From NCBI GenBank assembly GCA_037893225.1, contig JAZGUH010000053.1:930001-994000 (forward strand): a stretch of DNA of 64,000 nt. The letters run 5' to 3'. A model generated the notes under the pieces. The model ran no database searches. It was not told the origin of the DNA and saw only the letters and a program-made list of their open reading frames with translations. Position 1 is the stretch's first letter, and each line of letters opens with the position of its first letter. This stretch comes from Hippasteria phrygiana (taxonomy: Eukaryota; Echinodermata; Asteroidea; Valvatida; Goniasteridae). A program made the translations under genes and the position numbers. Positions 20,301 to 35,300 of the stretch are shown here, one piece after another.

Positions 20301-23300
20301 CAAAAAATGTCTTCTAACCCTAATTAACCCTCCAGGGCATTTTTGCTAGAACCCTGCCATACGCAACAGATTACATAGTTTGTCAAATTGACTTGTGTAC
20401 AGAGTGCAGCAAAGTGGAGCTGTCAGCACAGATGCACTGTGCTGCGTCTGGCAGGGTTAGGGTTAAAGAAGAGTCTCAGCTACCTAACTTAGACCTAAAT
20501 GGAATCTCTTTGTGCAGCAGATTTACATACATGTACATAGACCCTAATCCCTCAGGCATTTATTTCTAGGAACCATCCTGAAATGGTGTCCAAACGTGTC
20601 ATGAGGTCATGTCAATGTCACTACAATGCATCAATCCAGAGAGTAGAGGAACATATGATTTGCAACCAACAATCTTCCTCATACATTGTACATCATGTGA
20701 AACAAACTGTTTAATTGTCAAACTGATATGATGGAGATCCGAGGCAAAGTGAGATGGCAAGATATGACAGCAGTCAGTGCCTGTTTTGTTACATAGTGCT
20801 AACAAGAGCAAATGATAATTCATCACTTGCTTCAATGAGAATTGGATTTCCCTGTGTGATGTACACTCTAATTAGTATGAGCATTCCTGTCAGACCTGAG
20901 ATTGAGAGGTTCCATTGGTCATTGCTTCTATCAGTATGTGTACAAGACACACTTCATGACACATTATTTACGTTCATATGAAATCACAAAGTTCAGTACA
21001 TCCCAAGCAATTCTCACGTCTGATAATCCATGTCTGTGACATATTGGTTTTAAAAGAAGATAATGTACGTGTAATGTCAATCTGTGTGACATATGTGATT
21101 CGCCTGTTTTTACAAACCCGACATATGACTGTGCGGGGCCAATGGAATTACAATATCTAAGACATGATAAAACAATCATTTTGTGTCACACTGTCATAAA
21201 TGTTTCAGCTCTGTTGTGTCGCTTATTCTTGCACAGCTGAGAAGAGAAATTTTTGCCCTTTCCCAATATAGTGTATGAAACACTGTGCTTTCGGAAAGCC
21301 TGTGGGGAACAAAATTCACAGGCATACTCGGGTGGGACTCGAACCCATGACCTACTACCTAGTGCAGATGTCTCAACCAATCAATAATTTTTTTCCCACA
21401 GGCTCTCGAAAAGCACTGCTACATTTGATTCAAATCAGCCAGTCGACCAATCCTGCCCGAGTAAGCCTGTGACGTTTATTTTCTATTACCTGGTTAATTC
21501 CTGAAAAGTTTTTCCCACAGGCTCTTGGAAAGCACTGAGCACACAGTGCTTTATACATGTCAGGAAATGGCAAAAATGTCTTCCTATTCATATCATCCCC
21601 AACGCAAATTCCATCTTCACACTTCCATAGCTTGTTGAATAATTTCATACCCTTTTTTTCAACATGACAACTGAGTGTGCATTATTTCTCTGTATATATG
21701 TATATCATAATCACACTGTACATGTGTATATATTGTGATATTCTTGCAAGTATCTTGCTGAAGGGTAAATCCAAGAAAAGGTCCTCTTGCAAGTCCTAAA
21801 CTTAACGCACCATATTTCTTTATCATCCCAAGGACTAATAACATATATTCTTGAGGGTAATTCTCCTTGCAGTTGCCCAACATTAGAATTAGAAACACCA
21901 ACGTTTTAAGAGGGTTACTGACATGCACGATTCTTTGGACTTGCTCCAAGTTGAAATTAGCAATCTCTATCAGCACTAGCAGGGTATTTATGTTCTCTTT
22001 GCTCAAATAATTTTATTTTTAACTGCTTCCTAATAATACAAAGCTTCATGGGCCTACAATGTAGTACCTGTCACAAACTGGTGTCTGGCCATCCAGGCGT
22101 AGATATCTGTACCGATGATGCTTCATGTAGGACTCAATGATATCTAGAACCATCACAAACTGACTAAACATCAGAACTCTATCACCCTGTAATAATAACA
22201 GACATTACAACTGGTGCAGTTTATAAAACAGTCTATAGACTAATCCGGCGACCAAAATTAGAAGCATTTACTGCGGTGGCACCACGCTCGTGTGTGTGTT
22301 TTACGCACGCGCTCGATGCAGCTTCGACCAACAGGGTGTTTACAACTTGCCAAAACGCGCACGTGACTCAAATTAAAGAACGCGGGCAGCCTGCACTCGA
22401 GCGCGGCACCACCGTAAAAATGGCTTCTAATTTTGTTCGGCGAATTCCCGTATAGTGACGACATATAAATAAAATCAGACTTCTATTTTTTAAAGCTCAT
22501 TTTAACCCCAGTGGACAGCGTTAACACGCGACATCTATACACGCACTTGTAACACAAAAATTGATTCAGCTTCTCTACAGGATGTCATTGGATTATACAC
22601 TCAGTGCAGCTGATAGTTCTTGAAGGAACCTCAATTGACCTATCGCCGTTTACGAGTAATAACCACGCCCCTTAGACAACCCTATGGGAATTTTATGTGG
22701 TAATTTTTGTTTGTCTCAGATTTTGCGTGTTCCACGTGGAATTATAATTGATGCGATTGGACAATAATTCATAAGCTGCGATTCGACCGCGATAGGTCAA
22801 TTGCCATTATGAGTTTGCAATTATTGTAGGAGCACTAATTAAGGTTGAAATATACACATATCATTCAAACTGGAATACACATGTACATATGCACATTTGG
22901 AGCACTTTTTTTTGGTTCTCCTTTTGGTTAGCAAAAGTGCCATCATGCAATGCTTTCATTTGAGATGCCTTTAATTTGTCGCTTCACACCAGTGACACCG
23001 GGGTAAACTTGATTAGCATACATGTATGTGTATATGTACTTCCTGTAGGTAATGAACTTCTTTAAAGATTTTCCTGTCCAATTACTTAAACATGTGACCA
23101 TCCACCACAAAAGCGCCGTAAAGTTGTAAATTTGACATTCTCAGATTTGTTTCTATCAACCCTAACCCTGCTACATATGGTTCTGTTAAATATAATGGAA
23201 TTTGGCACACGTAACAATACACTTTTGGACAATAGCAATGCATTTTGTAACATTTCACTTTACACACACCCCCATATTCAGCTGTGCTGCACATCCCCCA

Positions 23301-26300
23301 ATTGCTTAATCATAACAAATGACACATCATTGTAAAGAAGAATAACAGGGCTTTCCAATGATACCAAATTCAAAGGAAAAGGAGTTGGAAACAGAGAAAT
23401 CGTCTGTCAAACTTGAGTTTCCGAACTTTTTTTATTTGAGGAGTTTAGTTGAAACGTGAATGGATTGAGTATGCACAGGAATGGAAATATAGATGACAAC
23501 CAGGCAGGTGGTCTTTTTCAAACTGAGGCCATGGTGGTCGTCCGTATTCAAGAGGTTAAAACAAGCATGCCTTCAGTCGGAAATGAAACATTTCTTCAGT
23601 AATTTCCAGCTTTTCTGGAAAAAAAGAATTTACCACTTTACAGTGCATTTAGGCCAAAAAATATATATTTTCGGTCTCTGGTCAGTGTGCACGTCGATTT
23701 TGGTCATGCGCATCATTTCCCCCATAAATTTTCCGCGGTAGCTACAACAGCGCACTCTATTGCCTCAAAAAGGCCTCTAGTCCCAGCTAGCAATTAAAAA
23801 CCACATTGCTTTTTATGGTCTAAACATAAATGCAGCATACCCACATTTACAAAATAATAAAGTTGGCTTGGACCATTGGCAGTCTTTAATTTATGTGTTT
23901 AAAAAACAGGTTCTGTTGTTCTGAATGTGTAGCAGGGCTTTTGGAGGCAAATTCCAAGTGATAAGTTGCCTTGGGTGTATAGAAAATGTAAAGGAAAGCA
24001 TTTAGGGTACCTATATGTAGGCAAACGAGGAGGGCACCTACATGTAAGCAAATGAGGGCACCAAGCAGATGTGGAGAGCATCTCGGCAAATGAGGGGCAC
24101 CAAGGAATGGGGAGCGCACCAAGGCAAATGATGGATGGAACCAAGGCAAATGATGGAGGACACCAAGGCATATGAGGACACACAAAAGCAAAATAGTACC
24201 CACCTTGTCTGTACAATCCAAGCTTTAAAAAAAAAGGCCCCCCCCCCCCCCAAAAAAGGCCAAAAAGAAAGGCCAAACAAAATAAGGCCAAAAAAAAAAC
24301 GGCCACACACACCAAAAAAGGCAAAAAAAAAAAAAACAAGGCCAAAAAAACCCCCAAAAAAACCTGATCGCCGCATCAATTCCGGAACTTTGGTCTGACC
24401 AGAGACCGACAATTTGTTTTGTTTGGCCTTATAGTGGATGGTCATATATAGCCCCCATCTGCTGATCACGAATAAAGGAAAACACCCCATGCCACTTTGT
24501 CCTACAATTTAGAATGAAACCTTACAGAAATAGGAAAAGGTATTACACTTTGTCCCAAGTGAAACAGTTACCGTACCGAAACCACACTCCTACCTTTTCT
24601 TTCAAATCTGGCAGCATCTTATCCAAAACCTGAAACTTCCCTGAAGCAACTATGACCTCTGCAGACAGTCTGAATGGGGTCAAGGTGTTATACTCGTGGC
24701 ACAGTCTATGAAGCTCATAGTCAGTCATGACCGACATATCCTCAAAGATGAGATCCGGTTCAGCATCGTAATGGGTTGGCTCCTGATAATATGAAAGAAC
24801 AGGAAATGTCACAGTAACAATGCACTGCAAACTCCATGTACATGGCAAAATAATAAGTGCTTGAATTTCATAAAAAAACAGCCACTAGACCATTGGGCTG
24901 GTACAAATGTAGTACAAGTGATCCACCAGACCAGAGTAATTTTTCGAAGACCAGTGTCTATTAAAAGGACATTCTTTTTGAATCCCAATTGAAAATTTCT
25001 CAAGTGATTGAAAATGAACAGTGCAGACTTCATTTGTTCAAAGTGTGAAATCCAATTACGAACGCCAAAGTGCCATGTACATAGAGTGCATCTGGGCAAA
25101 AATTCAAGATGGCAGCTGCCGTATTTAATACTCCGAAAGGAAAATTCATGATCTTACGAAAATAAGTGAAATCCTGGACAGCAATAAAATTGGCCAAGAA
25201 AATCCCACTCCTATGATCATGTACAATTTTATTTTCTTATATAATTTACACTGTTCCTGGACTGAATTAACGCAAGTTCCGGAAGGACCTAAGTCCGCCA
25301 TCTTTGTTCTTGACATTCTTCATCTACTCCCTAATAAGTGGGAAGTGGAAATCCTCCTCACGAACACCGTTCACGTGTTGGTTCTTGTCATTCGAAACTC
25401 TGTTCGCGTGTTCATTCAACACTAGAACAGGGTTTTGAATATACTGTCATATGATGCATCACCGGATGGGATAGTATACAAATATTGACTGCTCCATGGA
25501 TCACCTCCAGAGGCTAGTTTTACTACACCATGAGATAAAGCAGTCAATATTTGTTTTATAACACCTTACCAACAGATTCTGCTTTTTAAGAGAACTTAAT
25601 TTAATCTAAATACAGTTGACCCTTTCCTAACCACATTGTTTATTGGCTTATCTTCCCCAGTACCATAGACCCCGTTCCCACTAGATCCACCAATTGGGGG
25701 ATCTGATCCACCTTTTGCCAAATTGCCGGATCAGATCCCCCAATTAGTGGAACAGATCCTGCAATTGTGTTAGTGGGAACGCTAACCGTTATAAGGTGGA
25801 TCAGGATCTGATCCACCTTTCTTGATCCACCTAAAGACCAGGATACAGATCCCCCAATTGGTGGATCAGATCCTGCAATTGGTGGATCACGATCAAGTGG
25901 GAACGCAAAAAGTGGATCTGATCCGGCAATTTGACCTGTCAACATCCGGCTGGTGCACGAGTGGCGCGAAAAGTTTGCGGTCTGATGAACGAAGAAATAC
26001 GTTTAGGCGTGTAGCTCATGTGAAAATTTCCCACGTGCACGACATGCACAATAAACAACTACTGAACTACGGGCTGTATACAAAATGTGTCACCACGCGT
26101 GCGCGATGCAAGCGTGCATGTGTATTCCTTTCGTTCCGTACTGGAAAGTCGTCCGCTTCTAAACCTTTTTCATTCGTGTAATTTTACTTATTTTTCCATC
26201 CACAAATAATTCCGTGTTAGTGTATAGCCTGCAGCGTGTCATAGAACAACAACCGTAGCAAAGTTTGAAGAAAATACGTTTTACGATCCGATTCGAGCCA

Positions 26301-29300
26301 GTACTTATAATACTACGATTAAGTTTGGACTGCTCTCCGCATCCATGGGCAAAATCAGACCGAGAAGCATTTGGATTTCTTCCTCCATGTTGAAACTTCG
26401 AACATCAAAACATCGCACATGTATTTGACCCGTCCCAGCATGCAACGCAGCCACACAGCGCGCGCTCAGCAAGCAAGCGCATGCGTAATACCGAACTCGG
26501 TGACCTTTCGGACTCGACACTTCCGTTCGAAAAGGTGGATCAAGCATAAGTGGGAACGCGACTTGCAGTTTCGTTGCGGTTAGACAACGGTCACACCAAA
26601 ATGCCGGATCTTGATCCACCTTTTCCCAATTCGAGTGGGAACGCGGTCATATTCTTTGTTCAATCAAGCATAAAACCACATTAGTAGAAAAAGTAGCTGA
26701 CTGTACTTTCAACCAAAGATTTCGGCCTCAAGAATTGATTGAAAAGGAAAATTTGTGTAAAGTTTGTTCTATCAAAATTGTTTTTTTTATATGGTGTAAA
26801 AATGAAAGTCATAACTGCTAAAATAGCAAAGTTACGGCTGTTTTCTGTTATAAATTGCCCACTTTATCAAACGGTAAAGTTGTTTGTCACATGAAGCAAT
26901 GGCACTCCATACACATAACTCTATAGGGAAACTATACAGTTTTCTCAAAATATTGTAATGGTGACACATGAATTTTATAGCACCACTGGAAAGTTCCGAA
27001 CAAGCTCTTTCTCTTGGTATATAGATCATGTATGGACAGTGGAAAAAAACCAAGTACTACAGTTCGTTGAAACATGGTAAATATATTTGTTGTTTAGATA
27101 CTCTGGTGTGTGGTTTCCATTGGTAAGCAACAGGGGTGCTGTGGCTTGTCGAGTAAACTCGACATAAAGGAAAGGGTTAAAAAGGTACTTCTATTTCAAT
27201 ATGAAATTTGTGGAAAATTTACTTGCTCTTTTTCTAAACCACACCTTCACAAAATGTTTGAGCCCAACTCTGTGGTGCTGGCACTTGGGAACAATACGCA
27301 CACTGCGCACACCCATGTATTTCCACACAATACCGGTGTTATGCGTACAGTACTTCTTGGCCACGCACGGGAAAATAGTCAAACTAGCAAAAGCCTCTCG
27401 GCTAATCAAGACACATAATCTCTTAGTGAGGTGTTATAATATCCATTATTACACCTTCTAAATATTCATGAGCTAATGGTACCAATTCATTGGTCAGTCA
27501 AGAATGACGCAACCAAAAAAAAAAAGAAAAAAAAAGGCCTATCTCCCGGGTTGTGTAATTTTTTACTGTTTTCCCTACAACCTCATCCCCCGGAGTCAAA
27601 ATCCAATCAAGTACGTATTTTAATACATTTTCCCTACAACCTCATCCCCGAAGACAAAATCCAATCATGTACGTATTTTAATACATTCTGATGCGCTGTC
27701 AGACACGGAACCGGGCAAATTATTGCGCAAGTTTTATGCGAATTAACGGAAGCAGAATGGATATTTAGAAGGTGCAATAAAACAAATACTACATGGTTTG
27801 TGTCGGGGGAAATAGAGCATCCATTTTCCATCAGTACTGGCTACAGGCCTACCAGGAGGCCTACCAGGAGACCAGGAGGCCTACCAGGAGGCCCACCAGG
27901 AGGCCCACCAGGAGGCCCACCAGGAGGCCCACCAGGAGGCCCACCAGGAGGCCCACCAGGAGGCCCACCAGGAGGCCCACCAGGAGGCCCACCAGGAGGC
28001 CCACCAGGAGGCCCACCAGGAGGCCCACCAGGAGGCCCACCAGGAGGCCCACCAGGAGGCCCACCAGGAGGCCCACCAGGAGGCCCACCAGGAGGCCCAC
28101 CAGGAGGCCCACCAGGAGGCCCACCAGGAGGCCCACCAGGAGGCCCACCAGGAGGCCCACCAGGAGGCCCACCAGGAGGCCCACCAGGAGGCCCACCAGG
28201 AGGCACCAGGAGGCCTACCAGGAGGCCCACCAGGAGGCCCACCAGGAGGCCCACCAGGAGGCCCACCAGGAGGCCCACCAGGAGGCCCACCAGGAGGCCC
28301 ACCAGGAGGCCCACCAGGAGGCCCACCAGGAGGCACCAGGAGGCCCACCAGGAGGCCCACCAGGAGGCCCACCAGGAGGCCCACCAGGAGGCCCACCAGG
28401 AGGCCCACCAGGAGGCCCACCAGGAGGCCCACCAGGAGGCCCACCAGGAGGCCCACCAGGAGGCCCACCAGGAGGCCCACCAGGAGGCCCACCAGGAGGC
28501 CCACCAGGAGGCCTACCAGGAGGCACCAGGAGGCCCACCAGGAGGCCCACCAGGAGGCCCACCAGGAGGCCCACCAGGAGGCCCACCAGGAGGCCCACCA
28601 GGAGGCCCACCAGGAGGCCCACCAGGAGGCCCACCAGGAGGCCCACCAGGAGGCCCACCAGGAGGCCCACCAGGAGGCCCACCAGGAGGCCCACCAGGAG
28701 GCCCACCAGGAGGCCCACCAGGAGGCCCACCAGGAGGCCCACCAGGAGGCCCACCAGGAGGCCCACCAGGAGGCCCACCAGGAGGCCCACCAGGAGGCCC
28801 ACCAGGAGGCCTACCAGGAGGCCTGTAGCCAGTACTGAGGGAAAAATAGATTGCCGTATTTCCCCTCTAACCATGTCGTATTTGTATATTATTCATTTAA
28901 TCCACTTTAATGCAAAGCCTAGGCGGAGTTTGTCTGCTCACCTTTAGCAAGAGTTTGGCCATCTGACGTAGCTTGGAGTCATCGTAGTGACTGCGCATCA
29001 GCAACTCATGATTGGCTGCTTTGCGGAGTTGCATCATAGCGCAGGATAACTTAGTGATCTTCAACTTAGTGCCATCACCAAGGGGACGAAGGTCTCGTGA
29101 CAAGGTGGCTTTAGTGGTGTTGTAGCATTCCTCCTGATGCTTGGTCATTGGACATCTCATAATATTTACGGTTTTCTTTGGTAACTGCTTTAAAACCTGT
29201 ACGGAAGAATTTATTAGTAAAAAAAAAATCAATCAATAAGAATGAATGTAATTCTTTTAAAAATCAGGGATGCCCATCAGGTTCTTGACCGGAGTCCAGA

Positions 29301-32300
29301 GATGTAGTCGAGTCTATCACAAGTCCCTGCAAGTCCCTGCAAGTCCATCACAAGCCCTCCAGCCCTAATCCCAAGCTATTCAAATGAGCTTTGACAACTT
29401 ATAGGCATTCCTTTGTCATTGTTCACGCAGTTACTTGTGACCGGCATTATGAAAGGACTTCTGACTGGGCTTGCGAAAGTACTTGTGAAAGGACTTGAAG
29501 GGACTCGACTAACTCTTTCTAAGTCTAATAGAGCAATTTCACATTAGGCCCGTCTGCACACTTCCGGGTTGAAAGCGATGAGGTCAGTGCTAAACCAAAA
29601 AAAAACCGGTGCTATTCAAACAAATTCATCCATGCATGAATGAATCACACCATAAATGACAGCACAACGCACGGTCAGCATGCTAAGTTGTTTATCTGGC
29701 ATTGAGATCCTTGCTTTCAAACCAGGAAGTGCGCAGATTGGTGTTATTTTTGTCAATTCGGGATTCCTCGATCAAGAACCTAACTGGCATCCCAGTTAGG
29801 TTTCGGCAAGAAATATTGTACAAATACTGTTGAAATGACTCTTGCAAATCAGTATTTGTGGCGTTTGGCTGTATATCAGAAGTTGGCTGCTATATTTTGC
29901 CTTTTTGGAAAATAGAAATTTTCGGCAAAAATAATCCCGACGCGAACTGGTTAACCCTAACCCCTTGGGTAACTTTACTAGAAAGTATCCTGAATCCGCC
30001 AAAATCCACCTATTTTGTCATGCACAGAAAGTTGGTTTTGGTGACTGCTCAATATGGAGGTATTCTGAATCCATCAAAATCCTGCAGTTCCACCAAAATC
30101 CCCCAGTTTTCAATATGGAGGTATCCTGAATCTGCCAAAATCCTCCAAAACAGGGGTATGGATTTTGATGGATTCAGGTAGGTTAGGGTTAAATCTGAAT
30201 ACTGGAAATATGTTGATGATATAACCTTTGTTGAAAACCACAAACTATCTAGTCCAAGTCATATTCAGGATGATTTAGACAAACTTAGTAACTTGGTCTG
30301 TTAATAACAGTTTACGACTTGACCCTTCTAAATGTAAAGTTATGCAGATTTGTTTGAGTAAGAAACAATCATTGCAGCAATCTTTTGTTATTGGTAATAA
30401 GCCCATGCAATTTGTTACTGAAGCCAAAATCTTAGGTATCTGGGTACAAAGCGACCTCAAATGGAATGTCCAAGTTAACAGTATGCTTAAGAATGCTAAT
30501 ATGAAGTTGTACATGCTTAGAACATTAAAAAGATTTGGCTTTTCTGTTGACCAACTGATTGCTGTTTATAGTGGTTATATTAGGCCTGTGCCAAGTGTGC
30601 TTGAATATGCTGATGTCATCTGGCATTTTAGTATAACTTTTGGTGAATCGCAAGAAATAGAGTCGGTTCAAAAACGTGCTTTAAAAATCATACTAGGGTT
30701 CAGGTATTTTTCATATCAGGATGCCTTAATAAGCTGCCAGCTTGAATCTCTAGCTGAGAGGAGCGCTAATCACTGTGTTAAATTCACCAAGGGTCTTTCA
30801 TCTAATCCTCATACTTCATCCCTTATTCCACGTACCCGTTTGGAGTGTCATGGCCGCATTTTACGTAACAGCAACACAAATTTTCCACCATTTCCTCTAA
30901 AACAAAGCATTCTTACAACAGCCCAATTCCATTCTATATATGCACACTTAATGCATTATCTTTTTTTAAATTATTTAATCCTTTTCTCATCAATCCAGTT
31001 TGTGTCTGTTAGTGGTCTTTGTAATTTTTGTAATTAATTGTACAATTTAATTTTTTTTCTATTTCTTCTATGAAGTTTGTATAATAATAATAAATTCATT
31101 AGTTGTCCTGCGGCATAAAATGCTGCCTGCACCGCACCGCTCACGCGCGTACTACGCTTCTAGTGTGACTCGCCCATCTACTAGTTCTGTGTAGCCCTTG
31201 TGCGAGTCTACTGTGCAAACGCTTTTGCCCCACGCACAACATCTCCGGGTACGCGAGAGTAGTTAGCAAAAATATCCACTGGCACGTGAAGGTAAATTGA
31301 CCAGTTAGAATTCAGCTCTCCCTCATGAATATGTATGATGTATAGCATTATATGCTAATGATATAACTGACCTCTGATTTGACCCGTCTTAGGATGAATG
31401 GCTGCATGATCTGCCTTGCATGAGCAATCCGTTCACGTTCAAATGTACTCTGCTCAAGAGGGTTATCGCTTTTTTGTTTCTGCAAATAAATCCAAAATGT
31501 AAAATGCAAAGACACTTCCTATGCATGACATTTTACCACTCATGAGATCAGCTTGGTTAACTTACCAACTGATCCCGTTATATAATACGGATCTGGTTTA
31601 ACCTTTCAATTTGACACTATGGGAAATCGCATAACACTGGGTACACAGATATTACACCCTGAAAAAAAACCCCTCAAACTGAACTGAATTTTAAACCTAT
31701 TGCAACTTGCCCACTGTAAATTCCAGCTGGGGTTTGAAAAAGACCAGCTGGCCGGTTGTCACCTGCACGTACTTTATTCATGTTTCAACTATATTGTTGT
31801 CAAATGGGAGTGTAATGAATATATGGAGCTTTTTCAAACAAAGCTTTCATTCACACTAAAGGCTTGGGGGGGGGGGGGGGGGGGGGCGCTCCAAGTGCAG
31901 TGAATAGTACCAATCTATTCAGTGTGGTGCCTATTGTTTGCATTTACGCTTGGCTGCACAGCCAGTTCTTGGCATACCAGCACCCATCAATGACAGCCGG
32001 ACACAAAGGGTTAACTGATGCAATCAATCAATTGCATACATGTACCTGGCAGTATATAAAAGTTACACTATGATGACATAACTCATTCTTGAGTAAGTGA
32101 TGGCTTTTTATCATTTGAATTTACTAACATGATATAACAAAACAATCAGCCTTTTTTGCAATTCCAATGCGCGTGCGTGTATCATGATTCACGATTTAGT
32201 TTCGAGAGATAAACATTTGGGAATTGGGTACCCGACTGTTAACAAGCAAGGGAACCCGGGTACCTGTTTATAAGAAAACCAATCCCAAAAATTATTATTC

Positions 32301-35300
32301 GTAAAGGTCCGCACGTTAATACTACCATATCGGTACATCTAATAGATGCAAGTGTGTACAGTGAGCCCTATAGCTTTACGGTGAAAATTTCATTTTCGTG
32401 TTGACATAGACGTTAATCTGTTTTGTTTTTCCATGTACCTTAGTATTCATTTTACAAATTCCCCAAAAATGACATTTAAAAACCTTCTTTTTTATTGTCC
32501 AAGAACTTACTCAGTAATATGTTAATTTAGTTACGGGTACTCGATTCCATAATCTGGAACCGGTTCCTGACATTAGCGGTAGGGTACTCGGGCAACTGGT
32601 TCAGATGCACATCCCTATATAGGGAATCGGATGCATGGTTATGTATTGAAAAGCAGAATCTGGAGGACCAGTATAATCTATAACTAGAATAATCTTGCCT
32701 TGCGAAAAAAACAAAAACAAACATGATTCACAGTTATCATCTGCCAACTCACGGTAAGACTGAACAACTTCTGTAGTTCTTCTGCTTTGTCACAGAACAT
32801 ATCAGGCATGACAAAACTCAGCAGTGATATCAGCTCCTTTAGGTTGTTCTGCAGCGGAGTACCAGTCAAAAGCAGCTTCCTCTCAGCCTGTCCAGCATAT
32901 TGAATACATAACCAGAAATACACTTTTAAACTGTTGTGAAGCATCTACACACTGCACGATCCAGAGATGAAACTGGCATACATGTATGGAAACAAAATCG
33001 GAAAATTGGTCGGACAAAAATACGTGTCCGAAATCTGGGCCGCGCTGCAGTTACACATGTACCGTAATTTTCGGAATATAGGCCGCGGCCTATACGTTGA
33101 TTCTCACGCTGAAAAATTTCCCTGCGGCTTATATTCCGGGCGGCTTATTCGGCAACATTTGAAGAATAAAATCAGTCACACAAGGTTCGAAATTCACGAC
33201 GGCCAGTGCCATCGATATTATTTTAGTTGCTGTGATGCCCCTTGTAAAAATGCACTATTCACGGCCAGTTGTGCTGTGCCCCATTAATACTTTGGCCGTT
33301 GTGCCCTTCTTGCCGAACAAAGCCCTTAATTTTTCAGTACCAAACCGTTGCCAGATCCTTCAAAACGGCGCTTTTCGATCGCGCTGGTAATTGCCGCGCC
33401 CGTGCGCGTGATGAGCTATCGCGCCAGCTAGCACGGCCCGTGCGCCCCATGTAAAAACCTTCACAAAACCTCGATTCCCCAAGCAGACTGGCTCCCGTCC
33501 GTGCATTAATTTTTCTTCTTTCTCACTGGGGCGAGAACCAGTCACAGCCTAAAAACAAGCTCTGAATCCCGCGGCCGAATGCGCGGCTAGCTTTAGCCAG
33601 GTAGCTCTTACTACAGTAACCTGAACCCCCCAAAGCCGGCTATGTGTGCGGTTTAGCGATGGTCCAGAGGGAGTAGCGTTGCCTGTTCAACTTAACGCAA
33701 CGAACTCTCCTCGTGCAAACAATCGTGCATGTACTGGTGCATGTGTGCTGCGTATGTACGTGCCATTGATGACTCGGACACGTGGAAACCGAAGCGTTTT
33801 CTGTTCGCGATTTATTCGACAATTTATTATGCCTTGCATCGCTTAATTAATTAAAACGTTCCAGACAAATTGAACTCTTGTCGAGTCTTGTCGGCTATTA
33901 AGTGCAAGAAGGACATGAATCATTATAAAACTCATTTCTGCCCCACGGAACCAAACTCATTTTTACTGTGACAGAAAAGGAGATCGACAATGTTGATGCT
34001 TTTTCCGCCAGCGATATAGCGCACCGTGATTTCCCGAATGGCCCGTGCGGGGCGTGAACGCAACGTGGCCGGCGAAGATGGCGCGCAACGCACGGTGAAA
34101 TTACTCATGCCGTCGCGCGGCATGCCCGGCACAGGCCGTGTTTCCTCCATGACTATACAACTTACAAGTTCAGGCAGTAATGGAAATAAGAAGGGAAAAA
34201 ATGATTAGCAAATTATGCTAATCATATTGTCATTTGATTAGCAATGTGATAAAATTGACTAGCAAAAGAAAAACCGCGACAAACTCAATGTTATGTGGGT
34301 GTGCTGAAGATATTAAAGCAACGTATTGAACAGTGCTACGCATTTTTTACTCTTTACCTTCTAAGTGGTTAAAATAACAAATACGCAAGCCGTAAGCTCA
34401 GTTTTCATTGTTTCTTGGCACCTTCCACATAACTAAAAGTTTCGCTCACTGCCGTGAGAGACTAATTGTACAAATACATGTACACCAGTATGCAAGAAAG
34501 ACCTTTATCTGGCCTTTGTGCCCTTATATTTTTTTGTCATTGGCCTCTTCATTAGTGGCCTTGGTGCCCCAGAAATGTTTTTCGTCACGAAGGCCAAAAT
34601 GGCCTTGGCCCCCAGATTACGAATTTCGAACCCTGGTTGCCGTTTACGTTCGCTCTACTCACGTGTTGGAAATATAGGAAACCAGTCCAGAGGGACCGAA
34701 TAGACTTGCAAATGTACCGTAAGTACCGTTCACACCTCACAAATCGTGTGGTGCGTCTGTTCGTTTTTGTCTGTTTTATCGTTGTGTAATCCATGTTGTT
34801 TATTATTTCACTGGTCAATTGGTGACCGTTGAGCTAAGATAATTAGTGGTTAAAGTTGTCATTTTCTTTTTGTTATCCCCCCCCCCTCCCCCGCGCCGTC
34901 AAAAAAAAGAAAAGAACTGCCGCGCGGCCCACCCAGCCAGGACACTCATCCAGCCCGTCAAAATTGGTAATTTCGAGGACTTATGAAAGTTTATTGGGCT
35001 CCGTGCGCGTCGAATGAGGGCGCTGTCCACACAGCAACCGCGCTTCAATAGGCAGTACGTCGCTGGTATTACGCACCGCGCGTGCTCCTCGTTCATTTGA
35101 TACTCGTGCTTTGTCTGTTTGCCGACTCTCGATAATTGCGTTTTCAATAAGAATATCATAGCGGGAACCAGACACTTGAAGTCAGGTAAGATGGCGTCGA
35201 TGGCGATATTGACCCCCAACTCGCCTTTTCTTTCCGCCTTTTCTTTGCACGGAGCCCTATCTCGTTCGCGCGCTGCTTACACTTTAGGATTGCATGTGTA

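Noticed and set aside
24038..24490. Hydrophobic 150-codon - strand frame
   Set aside because: Produced by A/C-rich low-complexity sequence and a degenerate minisatellite; no splice or domain support.
27793..28947. 384-codon open frame of Thr-Arg-Arg-Pro repeats, and matching long frames in the other frames and strand
   Set aside because: A 12-bp tandem repeat without stops keeps all frames open. It lies in an intron, inside a foldback element.
34202..34224. TGATTAGCA...TGCTAATCA palindrome as a POU-type regulatory site
   Set aside because: Nine-base arms are not exceptional in AT-rich DNA, and it lies inside a transposon.
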